Assembly: GCA_963666705.2 (NCBI GenBank)
Contig: CAXXKO010000025.1
Coordinates: 297,260 to 361,259 of the forward strand
From: G963666705 sp963666705
Lineage (GTDB): Bacteria; Pseudomonadota; Alphaproteobacteria; CADEGL01
Length of the DNA: 64,000 nt
Reading direction: 5' to 3'
Part shown: piece by piece, positions 7,570 through 16,265 of the stretch
Position numbering within the stretch: the first letter of the stretch is position 1
How the letters are laid out: each line of letters opens with the position of its first letter
Translations under genes and position numbers: made by a program
Notes under the pieces: model-generated
Seen by the model: the letters and a program-made list of their open reading frames with translations, nothing else
Told to the model about the DNA's origin: nothing
Database searches by the model: none

Positions 7570-9990
7570 CTAGGCCTTGAGGCGCTCTCCCCTGGGGTCG
7601 TGGAGGGCGGCGGCCTCGACGGTGCCAGCGCGGCGCTCGCCGAGGATGTCGACCTCCAGCACCGTCCCGGGGGCCGTATGGGCCGTGCCGACGAGGGCGA
7701 AGGCGATGTGCTTGCCCACCCAGTGGCCGTAGCCGCCGGAGCTTACGATGCCGGCCAATTCCTCGTTCGAGAAGACGGGCGCGTTGGTGATGGCGTCCGC
7801 GTCGCCGGGCGCGACGCTCATATAGACGAGGTGGGTCTCGACGCCCTTCTCCCTGGCCGCGAGCAGCGCGTCGCGGCCGATGAAGTCGCCCCCCTCCCAA
7901 TCCACCAGGCGCCCAAACCCCACCTCCAGCGGATTGACCTCCTCGGTGAGGTCGGTGCCCATGGCCCGGTAGGCCTTCTCGAGGCGCATCGAGTTCATGG
8001 CCCTGGTGCCGAAATCGACGATGCCGGATTCCTCCCCCACTTCCATGAGGGAGGCGTAGAGCGCCTCGTGATATTCCATCTCGTGGTGCAGCTCCCAGCC
8101 GAGCTCGCCCACGTAGCTCACGCGCAAGGCCCAGACCGGGATCAGGCCGATGGTGATGCGCCGGGCGCTCAGCCACGGGAAGGCCGCGTTGCCGAGGTCG
8201 TCCTCGGTCAGCCTGGCCAGCACGTCGCGCGATCGTGGCCCGGCGATGGCCAGGCAGCCGTAGCGGCCCGTCACGTTGTCGAGGCGCACTCCGCCGCCCT
8301 CGGGCAAGTGCTTCTCCAGCCAGTCGAAGTCGTGGATCTCCGCCGTGGCCGGGTGCAGCAGGTGGTAGCGGTCGTCGCCCAGGCGGGTCACGGTGGCCTC
8401 GCACTTGATGTTGCCGCGGGTGTTCAGCATCTGGGTCAGGGCGATGCCGCCGACCTTGCGCGGCATGCGGTTGGCCGAGACGTGGTTGAGGTAGGCTTCG
8501 GCGCCCGGCCCGCTCGCCTCATAGCGCGAGAAGGCCGAGAGGTCGGTGACGCCGACGCGTTCCCGCACCGCGCGGCATTCGGCGCCCACATGCTCGAACC
8601 AGCCGGTGTGGCGGTAGCTCGGCGTCTCCTCGGGCTTGACGCCCTGGGGCGCGAACCAGGCCGCCCGCTCCCACCCGTTGCGCGCCTCGAAGAAGGCGCC
8701 CCGCTCCTCGAGGCGGCCATAGATGGGTGTCGTCTTGACGGGCCGCCCCGCCGGCAATTCCTCAACCGGGAAGGGCACGGCATACATGCGCTGGTAGGTC
8801 TCGATGGCCCTGGACACGGTGTAGGGGACCGTGGCGTGGGTGCCGAAGCGGCCGCCGTCGAACTCGATCATGTCCATCGAGGGCTCGCCGCTCACGATCC
8901 ACTCGGCCATGTACTGGCCCGCGCCGCCGCCCTGGGCGATGCCGATGCCGAAGCCGCAATGGAGCCAGTAGTTGGGCAGGCCGGGGGCGGGGCCCATGAA
9001 CGGCTCGCCGTCGGGAGTGTGGGTGATGGGGCCGTTGACGTGGCGCTTGATGCCGGCGGTGCCGAGGGCGGGCACGCGCGCGAGTGCCATATCGATGAAG
9101 TCCTGGATGCGGTCGAGGTCGTTGGGCAGCAGGTCCTGGCCGAACGCCTTGGGGATGCCGTCCACGCCCCAGGCGACGGCCCCCCTGGTCTCGTAGGGGC
9201 CGACGAGGAGGCCCTTGCCCTCCTGCCGGACATAGTAGGAGGCCGGGTCGCGCAGGACCGGGAACTCGCGCTCCAGCGCGACGATCTCGGGGATGTCCTC
9301 GGTCACCAGGTATTGGTGCTCCATGGAGACGATGGCCAGGTCGAGCCCCACCATCCGGCCCACCTCGCGCGCCCAGGTGCCAGCGGCGTTGACCACGATC
9401 ACGGCCGTGATGGTGCCCTTGGGCGTCACTACCTCCCACTCCCCATTGGGCTTGAGGCGGGTATCGGTGACGGGCGTCTGGCGGTAGATCTCCGCGCCCC
9501 CGTTGCGGGCGCCGATGGCCATGGCGTTGGTCAGGCTCGAGGGGTCGATATGGCCGTCGCCGGGGGTGTAGGTGGCGGCCAGCACGCCGTGGGTCTCGAC
9601 CAGCGGCGAGATCATCCTCATCTCGTTGGGCGAGACGATCTCGTAGTCGAGGCCGACGTTCCTGGCCTGGCCGGCCAGGTGCCTGTGCTGGTCGAGCTCC
9701 TCCTGGTTGGTGGCGAGGCGGATGCTGCCGCAGGGGTGGAAGCCCGTCGCCTGCCCCGTCTCCGCCTCGAGGGCGGCGAAGAGCCGGGTGCTGGCTTGAT
9801 GGATGCGCATCATCGAGATATTGCCGATGAAGTGCGGCGTGTTGCCGGCCGCGTGCCAGGTCGAGCCCGCCGTCAGCTCCGCCTTCTCGACCAGCACCAC
9901 GTCGGACCAGCCGAGCTTGGTCAGGTGATAGAGCAGCCCGACGCCGGCGACGCCGCCGCCAATGATCGCCACTCTCGCATGTGTCTTCAT
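7570..9990 (-). CDS. dimethylglycine/sarcosine dehydrogenase-like flavoprotein with GcvT domains
   Basis: An 806-residue protein. Residues 5-400 are an FAD-dependent oxidoreductase domain with the dinucleotide motif IIGGGVAGVG and STWHAAG, where His46 matches the histidine that covalently binds FAD in dimethylglycine dehydrogenase. Residues about 430-800 are an aminomethyltransferase (GcvT) domain plus its C-terminal beta barrel, which takes the oxidised methyl group to tetrahydrofolate. The length is close to that of mammalian DMGDH (about 830 in the mature form). It sits 35 bp downstream of the MttB-like gene on the same strand, a pairing that suggests sequential demethylation of a methylamine or betaine. 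Substrate range (dimethylglycine, sarcosine or other) is uncertain. Confidence 0.9.
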   Translation of the reverse strand: MKTHARVAIIGGGVAGVGLLYHLTKLGWSDVVLVEKAELTAGSTWHAAGNTPHFIGNISMMRIHQASTRLFAALEAETGQATGFHPCGSIRLATNQEELDQHRHLAGQARNVGLDYEIVSPNEMRMISPLVETHGVLAATYTPGDGHIDPSSLTNAMAIGARNGGAEIYRQTPVTDTRLKPNGEWEVVTPKGTITAVIVVNAAGTWAREVGRMVGLDLAIVSMEHQYLVTEDIPEIVALEREFPVLRDPASYYVRQEGKGLLVGPYETRGAVAWGVDGIPKAFGQDLLPNDLDRIQDFIDMALARVPALGTAGIKRHVNGPITHTPDGEPFMGPAPGLPNYWLHCGFGIGIAQGGGAGQYMAEWIVSGEPSMDMIEFDGGRFGTHATVPYTVSRAIETYQRMYAVPFPVEELPAGRPVKTTPIYGRLEERGAFFEARNGWERAAWFAPQGVKPEETPSYRHTGWFEHVGAECRAVRERVGVTDLSAFSRYEASGPGAEAYLNHVSANRMPRKVGGIALTQMLNTRGNIKCEATVTRLGDDRYHLLHPATAEIHDFDWLEKHLPEGGGVRLDNVTGRYGCLAIAGPRSRDVLARLTEDDLGNAAFPWLSARRITIGLIPVWALRVSYVGELGWELHHEMEYHEALYASLMEVGEESGIVDFGTRAMNSMRLEKAYRAMGTDLTEEVNPLEVGFGRLVDWEGGDFIGRDALLAAREKGVETHLVYMSVAPGDADAITNAPVFSNEELAGIVSSGGYGHWVGKHIAFALVGTAHTAPGTVLEVDILGERRAGTVEAAALHDPRGERLKA

Positions 9991-10024
9991 TCGAGCCCCC
10001 GCGCCTCGAAAGGGTCGCCTCCGC

Positions 10025-11590
10025 CTACCACCGGTCGTTGCCGGCCCGCATCAGCTCGCGCGGCAGGTGGATGGCGAACTTCTCCCGGATCTCGGCGTCG
10101 CGCGCCGGATCGATATGGGCGGGATAGTGGCTCGACAGGACCTCGCGCGTCCTCGTCCTCGCCCGCTCCCGGATGTCGAGGGAGCCGCCGTCCTCCCAGA
10201 CCGCCGGCGTGTCGCGGTCGCTCAGCTCGGGGTAGAAGTAGTCCCGCTCCATGCCTTCGAGGGTCTGGGCCTCGCCCAGATAGTGGCCCACGCCCGAGGT
10301 CACCGCGCGCATGACATCGAAGGACAAGGTCTCGTCGTTCACTTCGATGCCGCGCACGGTACGTTGGACCGAGCCCAAGAGGTCGTTGTCGATGACGTAG
10401 CCCTCGAAGGTGGTGCCCAGGAGGCTCGCCTGCATGCCGGCCGCCTCCTGCACCATGTTGGCGCCGGCCTGGGCCGCCAGGACGGTCGTATAGCCCTTCT
10501 CGCCGCCCGACTGGGCGTCCGGGATCTTGGCGTCGGCCATGCCGGCGGCGACGCTGCCGGGCACGTCGTAGAAATTGGCCATCTGGGCGCAGGCCGCCAT
10601 GAGCAGCGCCTGTTCGCCGCTGCCCCCGCTCATGGCCCCTGTGCGCAGGTCGGAGACGAAGGGCCAGGTGCCGAAGATGGCGCGGCATTCGGGGTCGATC
10701 AGGTTGGCGAAGACGAGGCCGGCGAGGACCTCCGCCACCGCTTGGACGACCGAGCCCGCGAGGGCCGCGGGGCTGGTCGCACCCGCCTGGCCGGCGGAGA
10801 GCAGCAGGACCGGCATGCCCGCGCGCACCGATGCTTCGAGCGCCTCGCAGGATTCCTCGGCGAAGCGCAAGGGCGGCACCACATGGCAGCAGGATATGGT
10901 GCAGAATGGGCGCTCGCGGAACCGGCCCTCGCCGCCCAGCGCGTGGTCGAACATCTCGACCGCCGCCTCGACGTGACTGCCGCGCACGTAGCTCACGCCG
11001 ATATGCTTGGTAGTGCCCTGCATGCAGGCGTAGGCGGTGTTGAGGTCGAGGTCGAACATGCTCGCCATGTCGCGGGCGACGATCGAGCGCCAGTAAAAAT
11101 GTATGTTGTCGAGGGTGTCGACGAGGCGCGCCACGTCGTAGAGGTCGGCGAGCGTCGCATCCCGGTAGCGGCCGGTATCGATATCGACGACCGAGGGCGA
11201 GGCGCCGCCGGTGCCGCAATAGACCTTCTGGCCGCCGATCTCCATGTCGTGGGCCGGGTCCTGGCCGCACAGCACCAGGCTGCGCCGGGTCCGCGCGACG
11301 GTGTCCTCGACGAGGCCGCGGGGGAAGTGAAGCCGGCCGTCGTCGGTCATCCAGCCGCCCGCCGCCGTCACCAGCTCGACCAGGGAGGGGATGGCCTGGG
11401 CCAGGCCAATCTGCTCCAGCGCATCGAGCGCGGTTCCGTGGACGCGCTCCACCTCGCGCTCGGTCAGGGGCTTGTAACGGCCGCCCTCGAGCCCCGGCCG
11501 GATGGGCCGCTCGTTGGGCAGGCTGGGGGCCGCGCGTGCGGCCATCCTGGCCTGCCGCCCGCGCCGTTGCGGCGCTGCTTCGCTGGTCAT
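10025..11590 (-). CDS. trimethylamine methyltransferase (MttB) family protein, non-pyrrolysine
   Basis: A 521-residue protein of the MttB superfamily, recognised from YRDATLADLYDVARLVDTLDN, the IGVSYVRG region, a Cys-rich strand (FCTISCCHVVPPL) and AAGMADAKIPDAQSGGEKGY near the site where archaeal MttB carries pyrrolysine. No in-frame amber codon is present, so this is the Pyl-lacking branch. Known Pyl-lacking members demethylate glycine betaine and related quaternary amines in anaerobes using a corrinoid protein. No corrinoid protein or reductive activase is next to this gene. A disordered basic N-terminus (RRGRQARMAARAA) precedes the fold. It leads the two-gene unit with the DMGDH-like flavoprotein. 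Confidence 0.85.
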   Translation of the reverse strand: MTSEAAPQRRGRQARMAARAAPSLPNERPIRPGLEGGRYKPLTEREVERVHGTALDALEQIGLAQAIPSLVELVTAAGGWMTDDGRLHFPRGLVEDTVARTRRSLVLCGQDPAHDMEIGGQKVYCGTGGASPSVVDIDTGRYRDATLADLYDVARLVDTLDNIHFYWRSIVARDMASMFDLDLNTAYACMQGTTKHIGVSYVRGSHVEAAVEMFDHALGGEGRFRERPFCTISCCHVVPPLRFAEESCEALEASVRAGMPVLLLSAGQAGATSPAALAGSVVQAVAEVLAGLVFANLIDPECRAIFGTWPFVSDLRTGAMSGGSGEQALLMAACAQMANFYDVPGSVAAGMADAKIPDAQSGGEKGYTTVLAAQAGANMVQEAAGMQASLLGTTFEGYVIDNDLLGSVQRTVRGIEVNDETLSFDVMRAVTSGVGHYLGEAQTLEGMERDYFYPELSDRDTPAVWEDGGSLDIRERARTRTREVLSSHYPAHIDPARDAEIREKFAIHLPRELMRAGNDRW

Positions 11591-11730
11591 TGGGCTGGCC
11601 TCCGGCGGTTCCGTTCGAGCGGAGACTTGCGCCCCCTAACGGCGCGGGTCAAGCGCTAACGGACGCAATGGCAATGAATTTTCGCCCTTTGCCGGAAGCG
11701 CCGGCGGCACGCCGGAGGGCGAGCCGCGCC

Positions 11731-11875
11731 AGAGCACCTCCAGCTCGACTGGAATCGCTCCAGGCCGCAAGGCCGGTCGTCCGGCGCGCCCGCGCGGGCG
11801 CGGACCATACGGTCCGCTGCCGCGAGCGAAATAGAGCGCTAGAGTGGGTCCGATCGAAGCGGAGCCGCTCTAGCG
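11731..11875 (+). repeat. dispersed repeat of about 145 bp, copy 1
   Basis: Lies inside the 354-bp gap between the MttB-like and SDR genes. It begins AGAGCACCTCCAGCTCGACT and ends CGGAGCCGCTCTAG, so its ends are roughly inverted (AGAGC...GCTCT). A second copy in the same orientation is at 51817-51959, sharing the internal blocks GACTGGAATCGCTCCAGGCC, GGCGCGCCCGCG and AGAGTGGGTCCGATC. No coding frame. The rest of the gap holds nothing I recognise. Confidence 0.8.
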
Positions 11876-11944
11876 AATCGAATCCAGCGCTGCGAACCCT
11901 CTCCCGCGAGGGAAGAGGCGGATTCCTATTTCGGGCTCTCTCCA

Positions 11945-12793
11945 CTACCCCTTCTTCTTCTTTGGCGGCCGGATCTGGTCCCAGTCCGCCTCCGTCAGGC
12001 GCGAGATGAAGCTGAACTGCCCCGCGCCCCTCAACCAGTCGCCGCCGTCGATGGTGACGACCTCGCCATTGATGAAGCCGGCCTCGTCGGCGACCAGATA
12101 GGCGGCCAGGTTGGTGAGCTCGATATGCTCGCCCGGGCGGCCGAGGGGGTTGCGGGTCTCGAGCTCGCGCGCCATGTCCTCGCGCGGCACCAGGCGCGAC
12201 CAGGCCCCCTGGGTCGGGAAGGGGCCGGGGGCGATGGCGTTGAGGCGGATGCCCTTGGGCCCCCACTCGACGGCCAGGCTCTGGGTCATGGCCAGCGCCC
12301 CCGCCTTGCCCATGGCCGAGGGCAGGACGTAGGCCGAGCCGGTGTGGGCATAGGTGGTAACGATGGAGAGCACGGTCCCGCCCCGGCCCGCCGCGATCCA
12401 GCGCTTGCCGCAGGCGAGGGTGCAGTAGGCGGTGCCGTGGAGCACGATGCCGAGCACCGCGTCGACGGCGCGGTGGCTCAGCTCCTCGGCCTTGGCGAGG
12501 ATATTGCCGGCGGCGTTGTTGACCAGGATATCGATGGCACCGCCGTGCCAGGCCGCCTCGACCATGGCCTCGACGGCCTCCGGGTCGCGGATGTCGCAGG
12601 CCTGGAAGGCGACCTCCCCACCGGTCTCGGCGCACAGCTCCCGCGCGGCTTCGGCCAGCACCGCCTCGCGCCGGCCGCAGATGAAGAGCGCCGCGCCCAG
12701 CTCCAAAAAGCGCTGCCCCATCGCCTTGCCGAGCCCCGTGCCGCCGCCCGTGACCAGGATGCGCTTGCCAGCCAGCAAATCCTCTCGAAACAC
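11945..12793 (-). CDS. SDR oxidoreductase, 2,4-dienoyl-CoA reductase-like
   Basis: A 282-residue protein from a GTG start at 12793, chosen because a GGGAGGG site precedes it and the fold begins right after (LLAGKRILVTGGGTGLG, cofactor motif at residues 15-22). A longer form to 12925 would add 44 residues overlapping the divergent gene. NNAAGN is present. At the active site the usual Tyr of YxxxK is Ser (SAMGKAG), as in the peroxisomal/bacterial 2,4-dienoyl-CoA reductase branch, which uses a different Tyr. That fits its divergent partner, an acyl-CoA synthetase, and a role in processing unsaturated acyl-CoAs. The Lys-rich C-terminus (PPKKKKG) is unusual. Confidence 0.8.
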   Translation of the reverse strand: MFREDLLAGKRILVTGGGTGLGKAMGQRFLELGAALFICGRREAVLAEAARELCAETGGEVAFQACDIRDPEAVEAMVEAAWHGGAIDILVNNAAGNILAKAEELSHRAVDAVLGIVLHGTAYCTLACGKRWIAAGRGGTVLSIVTTYAHTGSAYVLPSAMGKAGALAMTQSLAVEWGPKGIRLNAIAPGPFPTQGAWSRLVPREDMARELETRNPLGRPGEHIELTNLAAYLVADEAGFINGEVVTIDGGDWLRGAGQFSFISRLTEADWDQIRPPKKKKG

Positions 12794-12908
12794 CTGCCCC
12801 GCCCTCCCCTCGATTCGCTTTCGCACGAGATGTACCGCGCGGGCGCGGCCAAGGCTATGATCGATGCCACTGGGGGAGAGGGAAGACGGGGAGGGCCGCG
12901 CCGTGGCC

Positions 12909-14564
12909 ATGCTCACGCCCGGCACCGACTACGCACAGGTGTACGCGGATTTCTGCTGGCGCGTCCCGGCGCGCTACAACATCGCCCACGACGTGTGCGA
13001 CCGGCACGCGGGCGGCGGGCGCCTGGCGCTCATCCACGAGGACGCGGACGGCGCCGTCACGCGCTACAGCTTCGCCGACTTCAAACGGCTCTCGAACCGC
13101 TGCGCCAACGGCCTGCGCGCACTCGGTATCGGCCGCGGCGACCGTGTGGGCCTGCTGCTGAGCCAGGGCCCGGAGCTGGCCATCGCGCACCTCGCGGTCT
13201 ACAAGCTCGGCGCCATCGCCCTGCCGCTCTTCACCCTCTTCGCGCCCGACGGACTCCACTACCGCCTCGCCGACAGCGCGGCCAAGGCGCTTCTCACCGA
13301 CAGCGCCAACCTGCCCAAGATCCTGGAGATCCGGGACCGGCTGCCGGCGCTCGAGACGGTGCTGGTGACCGACGGCGACGGCCCCGATGGCACGGTTGAT
13401 TTCCATGCCATGATCGCGCGCGGCAGCGAGTCCTTCCCACCCGTGGCGACCAACGCCGACGACCCGGCCCTCATCATCTACACCTCGGGCACGACGGGGC
13501 CGCCCAAGGGCGCCCTGCACGCACACCGCGTCGTCCTTGGCCACGTGCCCGGCCTGGAGTTCCCCCACGACTTCTTCCCCAGGCCGGGCGATCTGTTGTG
13601 GAGCCCGGCGGACTGGGCCTGGATCGGCGGCCTGCTCGCCACCCTGATGCCGTGCTGGCACCACGGCATGCCGATCCTCGTCCACCGCGGCGCCCGGTTC
13701 GATCCCGAGGAAGCCTTCGCGCTGATGGCCCGGCACGGGGTGCGCAACGCGCTGCTGCCGGCGACGGCGCTCAAGCTCATGCGCCAGGTGCCGGGTCCCC
13801 GCGCGCGCTTCGGCGCCGCGCTCCGGACCGTGAGCAGCGGCGGCGAGCCCCTGGGGGCGGAATTGCTCGACTGGGGGCGCGAGGCTCTCGGTGTCACCAT
13901 CAACGAGATCTACGGCCAGACCGAGGCCAACCTCCTGGTCGGCAACAATGCCGCCATCATGGAAATCCGCCCCGGCTCCATGGGCCGGCCCATGCCGGGG
14001 CATGTGGTCGAAGTGGTGGATACGGACGGCCGGATCCTGCCGGTCGGCGAGACGGGGGTGATCGCCGCGCGTCGGGGCGACCCGGTCATGTTCCTCGAAT
14101 ACTGGCGCAACCCCGAGGCCACGGCGGCAAAGTTCGCGGGCGACTGGTGCCTGACCGGCGACCTCGGGCGCAAGGACGAGGACGGCTATTTCTGGTTCAT
14201 GGGGCGCGAGGACGACGTCATCACCTCCGGCGCCTACCGTATCGGCCCGGCGGAGATCGAGGACTGCCTGCTGGGCCACCCGGCCGTGGCCAATGCCGCC
14301 GCCGTCGGCGTGCCCGACCCGGTGCGCGGCGAGGCGGTGAAGGCGTATGTCGTCCTCCAGCCCGGCGCGGCCGGGACGCCCGATCTCGCCGCCGAAATCC
14401 GGGATTTTGCCCGCGCCCGCCTGGCCGCCTACGAATACCCGCGCCAGGTCGAGTTCCTGCCGGACTTGCCAATCACGGCCACGGGCAAGATCATGCGCCG
14501 CGTCCTGCGCCAGCGCGATGCCGAGCGGCGGGCGGCGGCGCCAACAGACGAGGGGGGAGACTGA
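12909..14564 (+). CDS. acyl-CoA synthetase (AMP-forming)
   Basis: A 551-residue ANL-family enzyme from the ATG at 12909; in-frame starts at 12864 and 12903 exist, but the family begins near MLTPxxDY. Residues about 180-200 hold the AMP-binding signature IIYTSGTTGPPKG. Further on come EIYGQTEAN, the hinge region TGDLGRKDEDGYFWFMGR and the C-terminal catalytic Lys in ITATGKIMRR. The enzyme activates a carboxylic acid with ATP to acyl-AMP and then to acyl-CoA. Similar proteins are annotated as acetyl- or medium-chain acyl-CoA synthetases; the chain length cannot be read here. Its TGA overlaps the ATG of the next gene by one base, so the two are translationally coupled. Confidence 0.9.
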   Translation: MLTPGTDYAQVYADFCWRVPARYNIAHDVCDRHAGGGRLALIHEDADGAVTRYSFADFKRLSNRCANGLRALGIGRGDRVGLLLSQGPELAIAHLAVYKLGAIALPLFTLFAPDGLHYRLADSAAKALLTDSANLPKILEIRDRLPALETVLVTDGDGPDGTVDFHAMIARGSESFPPVATNADDPALIIYTSGTTGPPKGALHAHRVVLGHVPGLEFPHDFFPRPGDLLWSPADWAWIGGLLATLMPCWHHGMPILVHRGARFDPEEAFALMARHGVRNALLPATALKLMRQVPGPRARFGAALRTVSSGGEPLGAELLDWGREALGVTINEIYGQTEANLLVGNNAAIMEIRPGSMGRPMPGHVVEVVDTDGRILPVGETGVIAARRGDPVMFLEYWRNPEATAAKFAGDWCLTGDLGRKDEDGYFWFMGREDDVITSGAYRIGPAEIEDCLLGHPAVANAAAVGVPDPVRGEAVKAYVVLQPGAAGTPDLAAEIRDFARARLAAYEYPRQVEFLPDLPITATGKIMRRVLRQRDAERRAAAPTDEGGD

Positions 14565-15157
14565 TGGCCAAGACGGTTGACTACTACTACGCGCTCGCCT
14601 CGCCCTGGTCCTACCTGGGCCACGACCGGTTCCGCGAGATGGTGGCGCGGACGGGGGCTGCGGCGCGCTTCATGCCCGTCGAGGTGTCGGTGCTGTTCCC
14701 GGCCATGGGCACGCTCGCCCTCAAGGACCGGCCCGAGGCGCGCAATACATACCGCATGGCCGAGCTCGCGCGCTGGCGCTCACACCTCGGCATCGCCCTC
14801 AACCTCCGGCCCAAGTACTTCCCGGTGCCGGACGGGCTCGCCGCCGGCATGGTCATCGCCGCCCAGGAGGGAGGCGACGACGGCGCCGCGTTCACCGGCG
14901 CCTTCATGCGCGCGGTCTGGGCCGAGCAGCGCGATATCGCCGACGTGGCCACCCTCGACGCGATCGCCGCGGCCGAGGGCCACGACGGCCCCGCCCTGCG
15001 CGCCGCGGCGGAGACGGACGCGGTGCGCAAGCGCTACCGCGCCAACACGGACGCGGCCATCGCGGCGAACGTCTTCGGCGTCCCCGCCTGGGTCATCGAG
15101 GGCGAGATGTTCTGGGGCCAGGACCGCCTGGATTTCGTCGAGCGGGCGCTGGGTTGA
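14564..15157 (+). CDS. 2-hydroxychromene-2-carboxylate isomerase-like DsbA-family protein
   Basis: A 197-residue protein with the thioredoxin-fold/GST-kappa layout of HCCA isomerases: YYYALASPWSYLG at the N-terminus, where the first Ser occupies the glutathione-activating position, a helical insert, then FGVPAWVIEGEMFWGQDRL with the conserved Val-Pro and the W-G-Q-D-R-L tail. The family isomerises chromene carboxylates in naphthalene-type degradation with glutathione, but many members in proteobacteria have no known substrate. It overlaps the acyl-CoA synthetase stop codon (TGATG), so it works with it, perhaps on an aromatic or unsaturated acid. Confidence 0.88.
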   Translation: MAKTVDYYYALASPWSYLGHDRFREMVARTGAAARFMPVEVSVLFPAMGTLALKDRPEARNTYRMAELARWRSHLGIALNLRPKYFPVPDGLAAGMVIAAQEGGDDGAAFTGAFMRAVWAEQRDIADVATLDAIAAAEGHDGPALRAAAETDAVRKRYRANTDAAIAANVFGVPAWVIEGEMFWGQDRLDFVERALG

Positions 15158-15194
15158 GGGGGTCGATATCGACCACCTTGCCACCAGCCTCCCC

Positions 15195-15290
15195 CTTCGT
15201 CCTTCGACAGGCTCAGGATGAGGAGGCTCAGGGTGAGGCCCTCATGCCGAGCCTCCTCATCCTGAGCGCTTGTCGAAGGACGAAGTATGA
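15195..15290. repeat. long palindromic repeat (CTTCGACAGGCTCAGG type)
   Basis: A nearly perfect inverted repeat: CTTCGTCCTTCGACAGGCT at 15195 is mirrored by its complement ending near 15286, with GAGGAGGCTCA / GAGCCTCCTC as the inner stem. The fold would be about 35 bp of stem. It lies just after the HCCA-isomerase-like gene and before the convergent EamA pseudogene, so it could act as a bidirectional terminator. A related copy is at 18863-18945. This word is common in alphaproteobacterial intergenic DNA. Confidence 0.85.
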
Positions 15291-15342
15291 GGGCCGGGGG
15301 GAGTGGTGGCGGGAATCACGCCCTTGCTCCACCGCCCCCGCC

Positions 15343-16230
15343 CTACCGCCCGCGCCCGAAGCGCATGAGGCGGGTCTCGCGGTGGAGGATGTAGAGGCCG
15401 CTGCCGATCACCAGCACGATGCCGGTCACGATCCACAGGTCCGGCAGCTCGCCCCAGACGACGTAGCCCGCGAGCACGCTCCACACCACGATCGAATAGC
15501 GGTAGGGGGCGATGGCGGACGCTTCGGCGAGGCGCAGCGCCTCGATCAGAAGGAAATGCCCGCCGCCCGTGAGGATGCCCGCGCAGGCGATGAGGCCTAC
15601 GTCGGCCCAGGCCGGGGCGATCCAGCCCAGGGGCGCGCTGGCGAGGCCGCCCAGGACGACAATCCCGGTGGTGAATGCGAGGGTGGCGACGGTCTTCTCG
15701 CGGGCCGCGAGCCGCCGCGTGACGATATCGCGCAACCCCTCGCTGAAGGCCGCGGCGAGGGGGAGGAGGGCGATCAGGCGCACCGCGTCGCCCGTCGGCC
15801 GGAACATGACGAGGACGCCCGCGAAACCGACGAAGACGGCCGACCAACGCCGCTAGCCCACCCGCTCGCCCAGGAGCGGCCCGGCGAGGGCGGTCACGAA
15901 TAGGGGCATGGCCAGGGTGATGGCGACGGCGTCGGCGAGCTGCATGTCGCCGAGCGCGCTGACGAAGAGATAGGTGCTGCCGACGGCCAGCAGGCCGCGG
16001 AAGACCTGAACCGGCACGTTGCGCACGCGCAGGGCGGGGAGGCCGCCCGCGCGCCACGCCAGCACCGAGATGGGGATGAACATGAAGATCCCGCGGATGA
16101 ACATGATCTCGCCCACGGGATAGCCCGCCGCCATGGCCTTCATCACCGTGTCGTTGATGGTGATGAGTGCCACGGCCAGCACGACATAGGCGATGCCGCG
16201 CAAGGATGTGTGCGCGCTGGCGGCGGCCAT
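15343..16230 (-). pseudogene. EamA/DMT-family transporter interrupted by an in-frame TAG
   Basis: Read from the ATG at 16230 (AAGGAAGG site upstream), the frame gives an EamA protein: MAAASAHTSLRGIAYVVLAV, five hydrophobic helices, then LLGERVG and a TAG at 15853-15855. The same frame continues without shift as RRWSAVFVGFAGVLVMFRP and a second set of five helices to 15343. The total of 295 codons is the normal length of a 10-TM drug/metabolite transporter. In related proteins the interrupted position is usually Trp (VGWRRW), so a TGG to TAG change is the simplest cause. Two half-proteins could still be made, since an ATG occurs at 15807, but a functional transporter is unlikely. Confidence 0.85.
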
Positions 16231-16265
16231 CTTGCCCCGGCCTTCCTTCCCGCGTACCCCCGGCC

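Noticed and set aside
12855..14279. 474-residue minus-strand frame opposite the acyl-CoA synthetase, and similar long antisense frames (3767-5470, 47859-50243, 40203-42551)
   Set aside because: High GC at third positions leaves antisense frames open. They show no family motifs, while the sense strands carry clear domains.
15853..15855. Pyrrolysine decoding of the TAG in the EamA gene
   Set aside because: The MttB homologue here has no TAG, no pyl genes are seen, and EamA proteins do not use pyrrolysine; a Trp-to-stop mutation is simpler.
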